DNA from: GCA-2720865 sp047630275 | Lineage (GTDB): Bacteria > Bdellovibrionota > Bacteriovoracia > Bacteriovoracales > Bacteriovoracaceae | Direction: 5' to 3' | Length of the DNA: 64,000 nucleotides | Assembly: GCA_047630275.1 (NCBI GenBank) | Contig: JBLHVN010000001.1 | Location: forward strand, 930,001-994,000 | Shown: positions 44,951 through 53,395 of the stretch, one piece after another | Position numbering within the stretch: the stretch's first letter is position 1 | Layout: each line of letters opens with the position of its first letter | Made by a program: the position numbers and the translations under genes | The notes under the pieces: model-generated | The model's database searches: none | The model's input: only the letters and a program-made list of their open reading frames with translations | Told to the model about the DNA's origin: nothing

Positions 44951-46234
44951 ATGAAAACGTTGATTTTATTGGTTTTTTTGCTCTGGGGTAGTGCAGCTTT
45001 TAGTGCTAACCAAGAGTACCTGGTTAAACTTAGCCCCACTCATGGGTTAAAGGCCTTACAAGGACTAAAACAGATGGGGGCTTTTAGAGAGTTTGAAACA
45101 AGCTTTGGACGCTTTGCTGTTTTAACAACGTCAAGAGAGCTTGAGAACGTCGATATAAAATATTTAGAAAACCTAGAAGGGATCTCTTACGTTGATAAGA
45201 ATATTGTCTATAAGGCCCTTCCTATAATTGACTCTGAGTCTAGTTTATCTAATGACGATCCTAGTTTCAAAAAACAATGGGGCTTAAAGAACACAGGCTG
45301 GAACGGTGGACCGATCTGGCGTCTTGGTAAAAAAGGTGAAGACATCAATGCTGAAAAAGCTTGGGGACTGACTCGAGGAAGAAGCACAATTAAGATAGCT
45401 GTCATTGATACAGGGGTTGACTATGATCACCCTGATTTAAAAAATAATATCTTAACCAATGAAATTGAATTCAATGGAACTGATGGAGTTGATGATGATG
45501 GTAATGGTTATATCGATGATGTTTACGGTTATGATTTTGCTAACAATGATGGAGACCCTAAAGACGGTCATGGTCACGGAACCCATTGCGCCGGAGTCAT
45601 AGGGGCCACTCATAATAGATCTGGAATTAGAGGAGTCATGGGCAGTGTTAAGATCCTTCCAATTAAATTCTTAGGGGATAATGGATCAGGAACTCTTGAA
45701 GGAGCTGTTAAGGCCATTGATTACGCCATTAAAAGGAAAGTTCATGTTATGAGTAACTCTTGGGGAGGAGGGGGAGCGAACCAATCTCTTAAAGAGGCCA
45801 TCATAGCCGCTAACGACGCGGGAATTAGCTTTGTAGCAGCTGCTGGAAATTCAAGTAACGATAATGATAAAAACCCATCTTACCCAGCTTCATATAAAGT
45901 TGAAAACGTCATCTCCGTTGGAAGCATAGATGGAAACGGGAAGAAGTCTTGGTTTTCAAATTATGGGAAAAACTCAGTTCACCTCTTTGCTCCGGGATCA
46001 GATATCCTCTCAACGGTTAAAGGAAAGGGTTATAAGAAGATGAGTGGCACCTCAATGGCGACACCATTTGTTTCAGGGGCCATCGGTCTACTCTTAACTC
46101 ATGAAAAAAACCTTACACCAGGCGAAATTAGAGACCGCTTGGTTAAGTCTTCAGTGAAAAATAAGAACCTGAACAAGTACTCTCAGTCAGGTCGCCTTGA
46201 TGCATTTCGTTTCTTAAAAGATCTAGGAAACTAG
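44951..46234 (+). CDS. Secreted subtilisin-like serine protease
   Basis: A 427-residue S8 protease: signal peptide (1-19, AFSA), an inhibitor-I9-type propeptide (about 20-90), and the catalytic domain with Asp153 (VIDTGVD), His209 (HGTHCAG), oxyanion Asn300 (AAAGN) and Ser368 (SGTSMATP). An acidic, Asp-rich loop (DGVDDDGNGYIDD, about 178-190) should bind calcium. All catalytic residues are kept, so activity after prodomain removal is expected. AAGGATGA lies before the ATG. A DUF502 protein gene overlaps its stop by 1 base (TAGTG). Confidence 0.95.
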   Translation: MKTLILLVFLLWGSAAFSANQEYLVKLSPTHGLKALQGLKQMGAFREFETSFGRFAVLTTSRELENVDIKYLENLEGISYVDKNIVYKALPIIDSESSLSNDDPSFKKQWGLKNTGWNGGPIWRLGKKGEDINAEKAWGLTRGRSTIKIAVIDTGVDYDHPDLKNNILTNEIEFNGTDGVDDDGNGYIDDVYGYDFANNDGDPKDGHGHGTHCAGVIGATHNRSGIRGVMGSVKILPIKFLGDNGSGTLEGAVKAIDYAIKRKVHVMSNSWGGGGANQSLKEAIIAANDAGISFVAAAGNSSNDNDKNPSYPASYKVENVISVGSIDGNGKKSWFSNYGKNSVHLFAPGSDILSTVKGKGYKKMSGTSMATPFVSGAIGLLLTHEKNLTPGEIRDRLVKSSVKNKNLNKYSQSGRLDAFRFLKDLGN

Positions 46235-46824
46235 TGATAAAATCCATATCGAAGATATTCTTTAAAGGAGTATTAGGGACATTTCCTCTAATACTCTCTC
46301 TTTATTTTCTATACTGGTTCGCAACTGGTTTAGAGGCTTTCTTTGATGGATACTTATTAAGAGTCCTTCCCGAAACTGTTCAGTTTCCAGGCCTTGGAGT
46401 GGGGATTGGTTTTATACTTATCTTTTCAATAGGCCTTTTATTATCCACAAACTTCTTTTCTAATATTCATAGGGTACTCTTAAAGCCTGTTCGAAATATC
46501 CCATTAATTAAATCGGTTTTTGGGGCGATTGAAGACCTTATGAGTTACTTCACACCAAGTGATGAAAAAGATAATTCAATGGTGGTCAAGGTTCAGTTAC
46601 CGGGTCAAGCCTTTGAATTAGTCGGCCTCCTTACTCAAGATGAACTCAATAAGATTGAAGGCATTGAGTTTGAAGAAGATAAGGTGGCGGTGTTTATTCC
46701 CATGAGCTATGCCCTAGGTGGCTATACCATCTTTGTCTCAAGAGAAAACCTGACTGTAACCAATATGAAAGTTGAAGATGCTATGAAGCTTGCCTTAACT
46801 TCTTGGATGAGAAAAAAAGTTTAA
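46234..46824 (+). CDS. DUF502-family membrane protein
   Basis: The 196-residue protein has two membrane helices (about 8-30 and 50-72), then the family block VLLKPVRNIPLIKSVFGAIED and a beta-rich cytoplasmic domain ending in a Ser/Thr-poor helix. DUF502 proteins are widespread and uncharacterised. GTG at 46234 is the start (AGGA upstream), overlapping the protease stop by one base, so the protease and this protein are translated together; the O-antigen ligase-like gene follows after 31 bases. Confidence 0.88.
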   Translation: MIKSISKIFFKGVLGTFPLILSLYFLYWFATGLEAFFDGYLLRVLPETVQFPGLGVGIGFILIFSIGLLLSTNFFSNIHRVLLKPVRNIPLIKSVFGAIEDLMSYFTPSDEKDNSMVVKVQLPGQAFELVGLLTQDELNKIEGIEFEEDKVAVFIPMSYALGGYTIFVSRENLTVTNMKVEDAMKLALTSWMRKKV

Positions 46825-46855
46825 ACTGATCCAAGTTTTAGCGTAGAATAAGCCT

Positions 46856-48577
46856 ATGCTTAATCTTTCTCATATATGGGTCTATGGACTTCTCATTGTA
46901 CCTTTTTTCACCATCTCTGAGATTCCCTTTCCTTATATTTATCCAAAGGTTTTCTTGCTCCAATTTTGGGCCGCCATAGGTCTGATCATATCAATATTTG
47001 AGATGAAAAAAGAGGAGGTATCAGTTGGTCCAATATTTCTGTCCTCTTTAGGTCTATTCATATTAGCATTGATTTCAAGTTTTTATGCAGCTGATAAAGT
47101 GGCGGCTTTCTTTGGCCCTTTTTGGAGAGGGACTGGTATTGTCTTTTATTTTAGTTGCCTCTTAATTTGGTTGAATCTTAAATCAAGTGATTTCTCAGTT
47201 GAGAAGCTTGGAAAGTTTATCGTCTATATTGGACTGATCATTTCAATTGTCTCACTTCTATATCGTTTTAGTGGGCAGTTAGGTGTATCGCGTACAACCT
47301 TAATGGGGAATCCTAATGCTCTTTCTTTTTGGATAGGATGCGCTTTATTTTTTAATTTTTACTTTAGAAAATCCCTTGGCCAAAACAAAGTACTTTTCTA
47401 TGGCACATTTCTTATCTGCGTTACTGCCGCCGTCTTACTCAACTCAAGATCAACACTTGGGGGGATCATACTAGGGAGCTTTTTGATAGGAATCTTTACT
47501 AACCGAAAGCTTTTTAAAGCTAGTATGGCAGGAATTTTGACCCTTATTAGTGGCCTTGGAATTCAACATTTTATCTCAAAGCAATCACTTTTCATGGATA
47601 TCATCTTTAGATTTAAGAGGTTTCACCGTAAAGATATATGGTTAGGTGCTTGGGACTCTTTTCTTGCAGAGCCTTTTATGGGATACGGCTTTCATGGACT
47701 AATTCAAGGTTATTGGGAAAACTTTCCTAGCCAGATAGATGAGAAGATCTCTTGGAATGATAATGCTCATTCACTTATTCTCAACGTTGTTGGAGAGATG
47801 GGGATTGTAAGCCTGATTTTCCTTGGTTTAATTCATTTTTACTTTATTAAGACTCTTATTAAAAAAGAGAAAACTGACCGGGCCTTCTGGATCGGATTTG
47901 GTTTCTTTCTTTTTTGCTATTGTTTTGTCCAGCCTTTTTACATAGACACAGTCTTGCTATTTATTTTCATAGGTTTTATTTTTAAGGAAAAGGGAACATT
48001 TTCTTTTACCAATAGGAATAAAGCACTCATAAGCTTTCAGGGAATGGCCATCGCGAGCTTGCTTGTTATTACCTTCTATCAGATCAGCCAATTAAAATTA
48101 ATCAATCAAACAAGAAGAGATATTGTTTCAAGTAAGAACTATAGAAAAACTTGGAATGCTTTTATGAAGACGCCAGGAGTTCTCGATAAGCCAGGGGCTC
48201 TTTTAGAAATTAGCAATCAAATGGGAGCGGCCTTTGTAGAAGACTCTGTCTCCTTGAGAAGGCTTCAAAGGCCGATGATCTTATTTATGCTAGATCAGTA
48301 CGGAAAAAACTTTGAACAATTCTCTGAAAGGCCAAGGATGTACGAGAATTACGCTAATTGGTTAACGAGGGCAGGGAAGTATGATGAGGCGATTGAGATC
48401 TTAGACAAGTCTTTAGAGCGCTCAGACAGAATTACAAAGTCGGTCTATCAAAAAGCTAGTATCTACGTTAAGAAAAAGGACTATAAAAAGGCTAAGGAAA
48501 TGCTTCTTAGAGTGAAGGAGCTTAACCCGAACTTTCCTCATGTTGATGGTTACCTTTTAAAGCTTAAGAATTATTAG
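46856..48577 (+). CDS. O-antigen ligase/polymerase-like membrane protein with TPR tail
   Basis: The 573 residues have about eleven helices in 1-420 with the Wzy_C/WaaL-type block between the middle helices: RKDIWLGAWDSFLAEPFMGYGFHG (split at WDSF) and DNAHSLILNVVGEMG, whose Arg and His are typical of the family. The last 150 residues are soluble and contain two TPR-like repeats (NYANWLTRAGKYDEAIEIL and IYVKKKDYKKAKEMLLR). Such proteins join or polymerise lipid-linked glycans at the periplasmic side. It could use the glycan made by the 15-21 kb cluster. Confidence 0.85.
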   Translation: MLNLSHIWVYGLLIVPFFTISEIPFPYIYPKVFLLQFWAAIGLIISIFEMKKEEVSVGPIFLSSLGLFILALISSFYAADKVAAFFGPFWRGTGIVFYFSCLLIWLNLKSSDFSVEKLGKFIVYIGLIISIVSLLYRFSGQLGVSRTTLMGNPNALSFWIGCALFFNFYFRKSLGQNKVLFYGTFLICVTAAVLLNSRSTLGGIILGSFLIGIFTNRKLFKASMAGILTLISGLGIQHFISKQSLFMDIIFRFKRFHRKDIWLGAWDSFLAEPFMGYGFHGLIQGYWENFPSQIDEKISWNDNAHSLILNVVGEMGIVSLIFLGLIHFYFIKTLIKKEKTDRAFWIGFGFFLFCYCFVQPFYIDTVLLFIFIGFIFKEKGTFSFTNRNKALISFQGMAIASLLVITFYQISQLKLINQTRRDIVSSKNYRKTWNAFMKTPGVLDKPGALLEISNQMGAAFVEDSVSLRRLQRPMILFMLDQYGKNFEQFSERPRMYENYANWLTRAGKYDEAIEILDKSLERSDRITKSVYQKASIYVKKKDYKKAKEMLLRVKELNPNFPHVDGYLLKLKNY

Positions 48578-49040
48578 GAATTTCTTCTAAAAGCTTTATA
48601 AACTCCTCCGGAAAGGGAGTCATGAGCCTCTCGACATTTCCCGTATGGGCCGGAAGAACCTCTTCAAAGAACTTAATGCCAGTCTTTGTTAACTCATAAG
48701 CGGGTCTTTTCTCAGATCCATTTTCAAGAGTGGGCTTAATAAGATTGTCCTCTTGTAACCTTTTTAAGAAAGTTGTTATATTGGCGCGGCTGACCTTTAG
48801 AAGCCTACTTAAAGTAACAGGGGTATGGGGTCCTGTTGTATGCAGATGCAGCAAGATCTGAAAGCGCGGGACGCTACAGCCTAATTCAAGAAGACTAGAT
48901 TCAAATTCCGCTGATAAGAACTTGAAGGCGTTAAAGAGTGCGCGCCAAGATCGAATCTTTTGAGTATCTAATAAATTATTAACTCTCTCTATATTTTTCA
49001 CAGCTCTAGAATAAACAGAGGAGTTCGGAAAGGAAAGCAA
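48564..49040 (-). CDS. MarR-family transcriptional regulator
   Basis: A 158-residue winged-helix protein with the MarR layout: helical dimer ends and HTH (about 65-115) PVTLSRLLKVSRANITTFLKRL, then wing RPAYELTKTG. The start is unclear: TTG at 49040 or GTG at 49001, neither with a good ribosome site. It is the last gene of the operon with the stator-like proteins and the cyclic-nucleotide-binding protein (18-base gap), so it may sense a signal tied to that system. The 3' end overlaps the ligase gene by 14 bases. Confidence 0.85.
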   Translation of the reverse strand: MLSFPNSSVYSRAVKNIERVNNLLDTQKIRSWRALFNAFKFLSAEFESSLLELGCSVPRFQILLHLHTTGPHTPVTLSRLLKVSRANITTFLKRLQEDNLIKPTLENGSEKRPAYELTKTGIKFFEEVLPAHTGNVERLMTPFPEEFIKLLEEIPNNS

Positions 49041-49058
49041 TTCGTTAAAAGCTTTGTG

Positions 49059-49541
49059 CTATGCGGCCTTGTCTTCAGTTGCTTTGGCAAGCTTGGCATT
49101 TAACTCTTGAATGACAGAGTTTGAGTGCTTAAGCCTTTTAGTGATAAGCCTCGTAACGTTTAGGACCATCAAAGCAAAAACAGATGGGTTCTTTGAAAAA
49201 ACTTTATAAAAATTATCAAAACTCATAACCAAAACGGCGCACTTTTCTTTACAGATTATATTCGCCGTTCTCTTAGTTTCATTGATGAGGACCATTTCTC
49301 CAAAGATATCTCCATTGCCAATTGTTGCAATAAATTGGCTATGACCATCTTTATCCACAGTGATATCGGCCTTGCCGCTTAGGATGACACAGATATCTGT
49401 TCCATCTTCACCTTGCTTTATAATAATGTCACCTGGAGAGTAGGAGGCTACTAGGCAGTCAGCAAGAACGGCTTCTACTTCGTTGTCATAGATCTCATGA
49501 AAGAGGGGACAGCCTTTAACTAAATTTGCAATGGCTGACAT
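49059..49541 (-). CDS. Stand-alone cyclic-nucleotide-binding domain protein
   Basis: The 160 residues are a single cNMP-binding beta-roll. The phosphate-binding cassette reads FGEMVLINETKRTANI (about 80-95) with the Glu and Arg that contact the cyclic phosphate. A C-terminal helix follows (about 110-155), but there is no helix-turn-helix, so it is not a CRP-type DNA binder. One base separates it from the MotA/ZorA-like gene. I infer a cAMP- or cGMP-responsive subunit or regulator of the adjacent membrane machine. Confidence 0.9.
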   Translation of the reverse strand: MSAIANLVKGCPLFHEIYDNEVEAVLADCLVASYSPGDIIIKQGEDGTDICVILSGKADITVDKDGHSQFIATIGNGDIFGEMVLINETKRTANIICKEKCAVLVMSFDNFYKVFSKNPSVFALMVLNVTRLITKRLKHSNSVIQELNAKLAKATEDKAA

Positions 49542-49542
49542 G

Positions 49543-50469
49543 CTAAGCTCCTTCCTGAGTGATGTCAGCTTCTTCCTCTTCTTTCGAAGCAGCTTTTCTT
49601 AGAAGTTTAACTTCTGCTAAGAGGGCAGGGAGAACTTCATGCATCTCTTCTTCTAGAGATTTCTCTCCGTGAATAGAGTACCAAATATTCTCAAAGCAGT
49701 TTGAGATCTTCTTATAAGTTCTATTTCTAATTCCAGTCACTGGAGCGATGGTGTTGAGAAGAGTCATGATGACCGAGAAAAGAATCCCAGCAATAGAGGT
49801 CTTCATGGCGTAAGTTACACTTAAAACAAAAGAGGTTAAGATCTCTCCAGAAGCTTCTAAATTATTAAAATCCATTTGAGCAATCTTTGGTAGGGCCATT
49901 GAGATACCAATAAAAGTACCAAAGATACCAAAGACAACAAAGAGACCTGGAAGGATGTCAATCAGCCTTGAGATTGGACCAATTGGGAAAAAATGTAAGA
50001 GTTTATTCCAGTTATCATCTTTCTCTAAAATCCTATCGCTTAATTCATTAAAATTAGGAGGAAACTTTGATTTAAAACAAGTGCTTTCATTCTTAATACC
50101 TAAGAATAGACTCTGATCTCCTTTGACATACTCTCTTAAAGAAACAACATTTTGTGCCCCTAGCTTTTCCGCCTCTGGAGACTTTTTATTATGGCCCTTT
50201 GAGCGTAGGTTCCTAGAAGGAAGCTTCTCTTCAACTTGAGAGAGGAGATCGTCAAGGTACTTATCTACATCTTCAACTTGGTCATAGGTCTTATCTTTTT
50301 GAAGAAGAATGATCTTTTCAATCTCTGAAGTAAAGCTAGTGAAATAGGCGTCTTCTCGCTTACTAGAGCGCCAACTAAACCATCTAAACCCGAGACCGAC
50401 TATGAGCATGGAACCCATAAATTCGATTAGATAGTTACTAAAAAAATCAAAGACAGCGTTAAGTATCAC
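49543..50469 (-). CDS. MotA/TolQ/ExbB/ZorA-type proton-channel protein
   Basis: The 308-residue protein has three membrane helices: TM1 about 10-28, then a cytoplasmic part of about 135 residues, TM2 in LPGLFVVFGIFGTFIGISMAL and TM3 in FVLSVTYAMKTSIAGILFSV. The Gly-x-x-Gly-Thr-x-x-Gly block and Pro before it mark the MotA/ExbB superfamily, closest in wording to ZorA. It starts at GTG (AAGGAG upstream). Such proteins form pentamers around a dimer of MotB-like partners. The partner is the preceding gene, 26 bases upstream. Confidence 0.88.
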   Translation of the reverse strand: MILNAVFDFFSNYLIEFMGSMLIVGLGFRWFSWRSSKREDAYFTSFTSEIEKIILLQKDKTYDQVEDVDKYLDDLLSQVEEKLPSRNLRSKGHNKKSPEAEKLGAQNVVSLREYVKGDQSLFLGIKNESTCFKSKFPPNFNELSDRILEKDDNWNKLLHFFPIGPISRLIDILPGLFVVFGIFGTFIGISMALPKIAQMDFNNLEASGEILTSFVLSVTYAMKTSIAGILFSVIMTLLNTIAPVTGIRNRTYKKISNCFENIWYSIHGEKSLEEEMHEVLPALLAEVKLLRKAASKEEEEADITQEGA

Positions 50470-50495
50470 AGCTTACTCCTTACGAGTTTATTAAA

Positions 50496-53276
50496 TTATT
50501 TATTTTCCCAAACTTCTTTATTATCTTTTAAGGTAAAACTTATCTCGACTCTTCGGCTAAGCTTACAGTCGTACTTTCCACAATCAGACTTTGAAGAGCT
50601 AACTGAACTAGGCTTTCTTAAGACGGGCTCTGAAAAACTCTTTCCAATAGCCTGAACTTTTTGTCTAAATTGTGGTTGAAAATTAAAAGGATCAAATTGA
50701 TTCCCAAAGATATACTTAACAATGCTTCGGGCCCTATCTGAACTTAAGTCTAAGTTATAATTATAGGCTCTAATATTATTCCCAAGGGGATCAACATACT
50801 TTTGTCTATGCCTTGGAGAGGCATGTCCTATAATATTGATATGGCTTATTTTATTTGAGACATCACTGTCTTTAAAAAGCTCATCGACATAAAGAGGGAT
50901 CACTTTTCTAAGAGTGGACTTCAGACCCTCTGACAATTCTGCACTATTGATCTTAAAGAGAAAGCTATTGTCCATGCGGAGGATGACTGCTCCTGTGTTT
51001 GGATCGACAAAGACATCAAGATTGGCAGCTTTAAGGCGTGAAGCAATATTCTTACCGATATGGGCCCTAAGTGAATTTTGAACACTTGCTATCTTCCTTC
51101 CTGACTCCTTAGCCTTTTTTACGGCTTCACTTTCAGTCTTTTTTAACTGATCTTTTAAATTCTGGTTTTGTCTGGCAAGAAGGCTAAGCTCTTCTTCTAA
51201 ATGAGGCTTTTTCTCTATTACAGGAGCGGCTTTTAGGTCTTCAATCTTTCCATAGAGCTGCCTGAGTTTTTGGTTTAGCTTGTTAAGTTCTTTTTCTTGA
51301 GCATGAGACTTCTGAAGCGCCACAGAGTAGTTCTCTGCCACTTTATTATAATTGTTCTTTATTTGCTCTCCGGCATTACTGGTCGCCGCTATTTGTTTTT
51401 GCATTCCACTAATCTGTGAATTTAAATCACCAATCGTAGCGTCTCTTTGGCCAATTTTATTCTTAAGCTCTCCAATCTTAGTATTTCCTTGAACAAATTT
51501 TTCGTGCATATCACTTAGTTGCTTTGATAATTCATTGGCGTTCTTTGTCTGACCTGCTAAATGATTGTTTAGCCCAGTGATCTTAGATTCAAGACCTTTT
51601 ATATGTTTTGAAAGTTCAGCCTTTTGAGCATCTTTTGACTTTGACGACTTCTGAAGATCTGCCATTCCTTTTTCTAGGATTTTTTGATTTTCATTTCTTT
51701 GTTTTAAAGTATCATTGAGAGAGGCTATCTGGCTTCTAAGAGCTTGCGCCTGGTTTTGAAGATCAGCCTTTTGGTTTTGTCCGTTCTTTAGCTGCCCCTC
51801 AAGACTACTTATCTTCTTATTAAGATTTTCTTTTTGAATCCTTTCTTCCCCAATGTTTTGTTTAAGACTAACAACCTTTGATTTTAAGTCCGAGATTTCA
51901 TTACTTAGTGATTGGTTATGGAGGGAGGCCTTACTATTTTTATCAATGGAGTCATTAAGTTTAGATTTAAGGTTCGCCACGTGGTTTTCTTTTTCTATGA
52001 TTTGTTTTTGAAGTCCATCGACATTGGCCGCCATATTGTCGATATTCTCTTTCATATTTTGAGTCTTAAGGACAGCCGCGTGGTAGTCAGCTTCTATTTT
52101 ATTTCTTTCAGATTGCTCAATTATAATCTGCTTTTGAGTCTTACTTAAGGCAGCCGTAAGTTCTTCAGATCTTTTACTTAACTCTTGGTTCTTTTTAACT
52201 GATTGATTATAAGTATTTTGAAGGGAAACCAGTTCTTTATCTAGGTTCTTGATACTTGTATCTTTAGAGAGGATGGTCTTTTCAAGATGCTTGATATCTT
52301 CAGCTGATTTACTGACTTCTTTAGACTTAGCTTCAAGGTGATTGCTTAGCTTGGCCACTTTACTTTCAAGTTTTTGATTCGTATCAAATTCTTGAGTGAG
52401 CTTCTTTTGCAGGTTCTCAATATTCTTAGACTTCAGTTCAGCCGCTTGCTTAATCTGCTCTATCTTCTTATCTAACCTTACGAGATCTTCTTTTTTCTTT
52501 TCTACATTTTCTTCAAGGCTCTTAACATTGACCTCAAGGGAAGTGATCATCTCATCTTTTGACTCTTTTATCTTTTTTAATTCAGAGATCTTTTTATCAA
52601 GTTCAAGGTTTGAATTATCTTTGGCAGCAACTTCTTCTTGTAGGGTTGTAATTTCTTGATTCTTTTGAATAACCTTATCTTCATGGGCCTCTTGAAGCTT
52701 GAGCACATGCTTTTCTTTTTCTTCAATAATCTTAGCTAGCTCTTGGCGCTTTAATTCTAGTTCTTCATTCTTTTTTAAATTATCACTTAAGGCCTTAACC
52801 TTTTGGTCTAAATGCTTATTGATATCTTCTATTTTTTGATTGGTTTTTTCTAACTGAATTTCTTTTGAATCAAGCTCTACTCGAAGCTCTTTCATAACAG
52901 TTTCTTTAATTTCTTGGTCTTTTAGAAGGTCCACCATAACGTTTTGGTGCTTCTTCATTTTTTCTTGAAAAGAATTAATTTCCAGCATTTTATTATCAAT
53001 AACTTTATTGAATTGATTCATCTCATTGATTGATTCATTGAGGCTGTCTTTTTTTGTTTGATTCTCAAGAGCTACCTTAGCCGGGACCTTTCCCTCTAAG
53101 ATTTCTTGTTGGGCCTTCTTCTCTTTGATGGCCTTGGCCGTATTGATGCCTGATCTTAAAAGAGCGAAGACGAACATAACTAAAAAGATGACAGCTACAG
53201 TTGTGAAAAGGTCTGAATAAGAGGTCCAGACCGAGCCATCATCTGTTTTTTCTTCATCGTTATGGTGAGATGACAT
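50496..53276 (-). CDS. Giant MotB/ZorB-like protein: TM helix + very long coiled coil + OmpA domain
   Basis: The 926 residues divide into a polar N-terminus (1-16), one membrane helix (about 20-41) with the single acid Asp22 in WTSYSDLFTT, as expected for a proton-carrying Asp in MotB-type proteins, about 650 residues of Lys/Glu/Leu heptad coiled coil (about 75-735), and an OmpA-like peptidoglycan-binding domain (about 750-920; IIGHASP, NLDLSSDRARSIV, SRRVEI). MotB and ZorB are usually 240-330 residues. It is the first gene of a four-gene operon with the MotA/ZorA-like partner. GGAG precedes the ATG. Ion-motor stator is an inference from domain order and pairing. Confidence 0.85.
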   Translation of the reverse strand: MSSHHNDEEKTDDGSVWTSYSDLFTTVAVIFLVMFVFALLRSGINTAKAIKEKKAQQEILEGKVPAKVALENQTKKDSLNESINEMNQFNKVIDNKMLEINSFQEKMKKHQNVMVDLLKDQEIKETVMKELRVELDSKEIQLEKTNQKIEDINKHLDQKVKALSDNLKKNEELELKRQELAKIIEEKEKHVLKLQEAHEDKVIQKNQEITTLQEEVAAKDNSNLELDKKISELKKIKESKDEMITSLEVNVKSLEENVEKKKEDLVRLDKKIEQIKQAAELKSKNIENLQKKLTQEFDTNQKLESKVAKLSNHLEAKSKEVSKSAEDIKHLEKTILSKDTSIKNLDKELVSLQNTYNQSVKKNQELSKRSEELTAALSKTQKQIIIEQSERNKIEADYHAAVLKTQNMKENIDNMAANVDGLQKQIIEKENHVANLKSKLNDSIDKNSKASLHNQSLSNEISDLKSKVVSLKQNIGEERIQKENLNKKISSLEGQLKNGQNQKADLQNQAQALRSQIASLNDTLKQRNENQKILEKGMADLQKSSKSKDAQKAELSKHIKGLESKITGLNNHLAGQTKNANELSKQLSDMHEKFVQGNTKIGELKNKIGQRDATIGDLNSQISGMQKQIAATSNAGEQIKNNYNKVAENYSVALQKSHAQEKELNKLNQKLRQLYGKIEDLKAAPVIEKKPHLEEELSLLARQNQNLKDQLKKTESEAVKKAKESGRKIASVQNSLRAHIGKNIASRLKAANLDVFVDPNTGAVILRMDNSFLFKINSAELSEGLKSTLRKVIPLYVDELFKDSDVSNKISHINIIGHASPRHRQKYVDPLGNNIRAYNYNLDLSSDRARSIVKYIFGNQFDPFNFQPQFRQKVQAIGKSFSEPVLRKPSSVSSSKSDCGKYDCKLSRRVEISFTLKDNKEVWENK

Positions 53277-53395
53277 AAAGTCTCCGGATCGTTATTTGAT
53301 ACAGGAAACTAATCGGCCATAAAACGGAATAACTTTAGTGAAAAGCTCAGGTTTTATTTAGTTCATATATGATCTAAGTATTTGAAATAAGAATG

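Noticed and set aside
52396..52659. An 87-codon plus-strand frame rich in Phe and Ser, and a similar one at 51912-52148.
   Set aside because: They are complements of the Lys/Glu heptad region of the coiled-coil gene and only look like membrane proteins.
48564..53276. Zorya anti-phage system.
   Set aside because: The ZorA/ZorB-like pair is present, but there is no ZorC, ZorD or ZorE, the long coil is on the wrong partner and the neighbours are a cNMP-binding protein and MarR.
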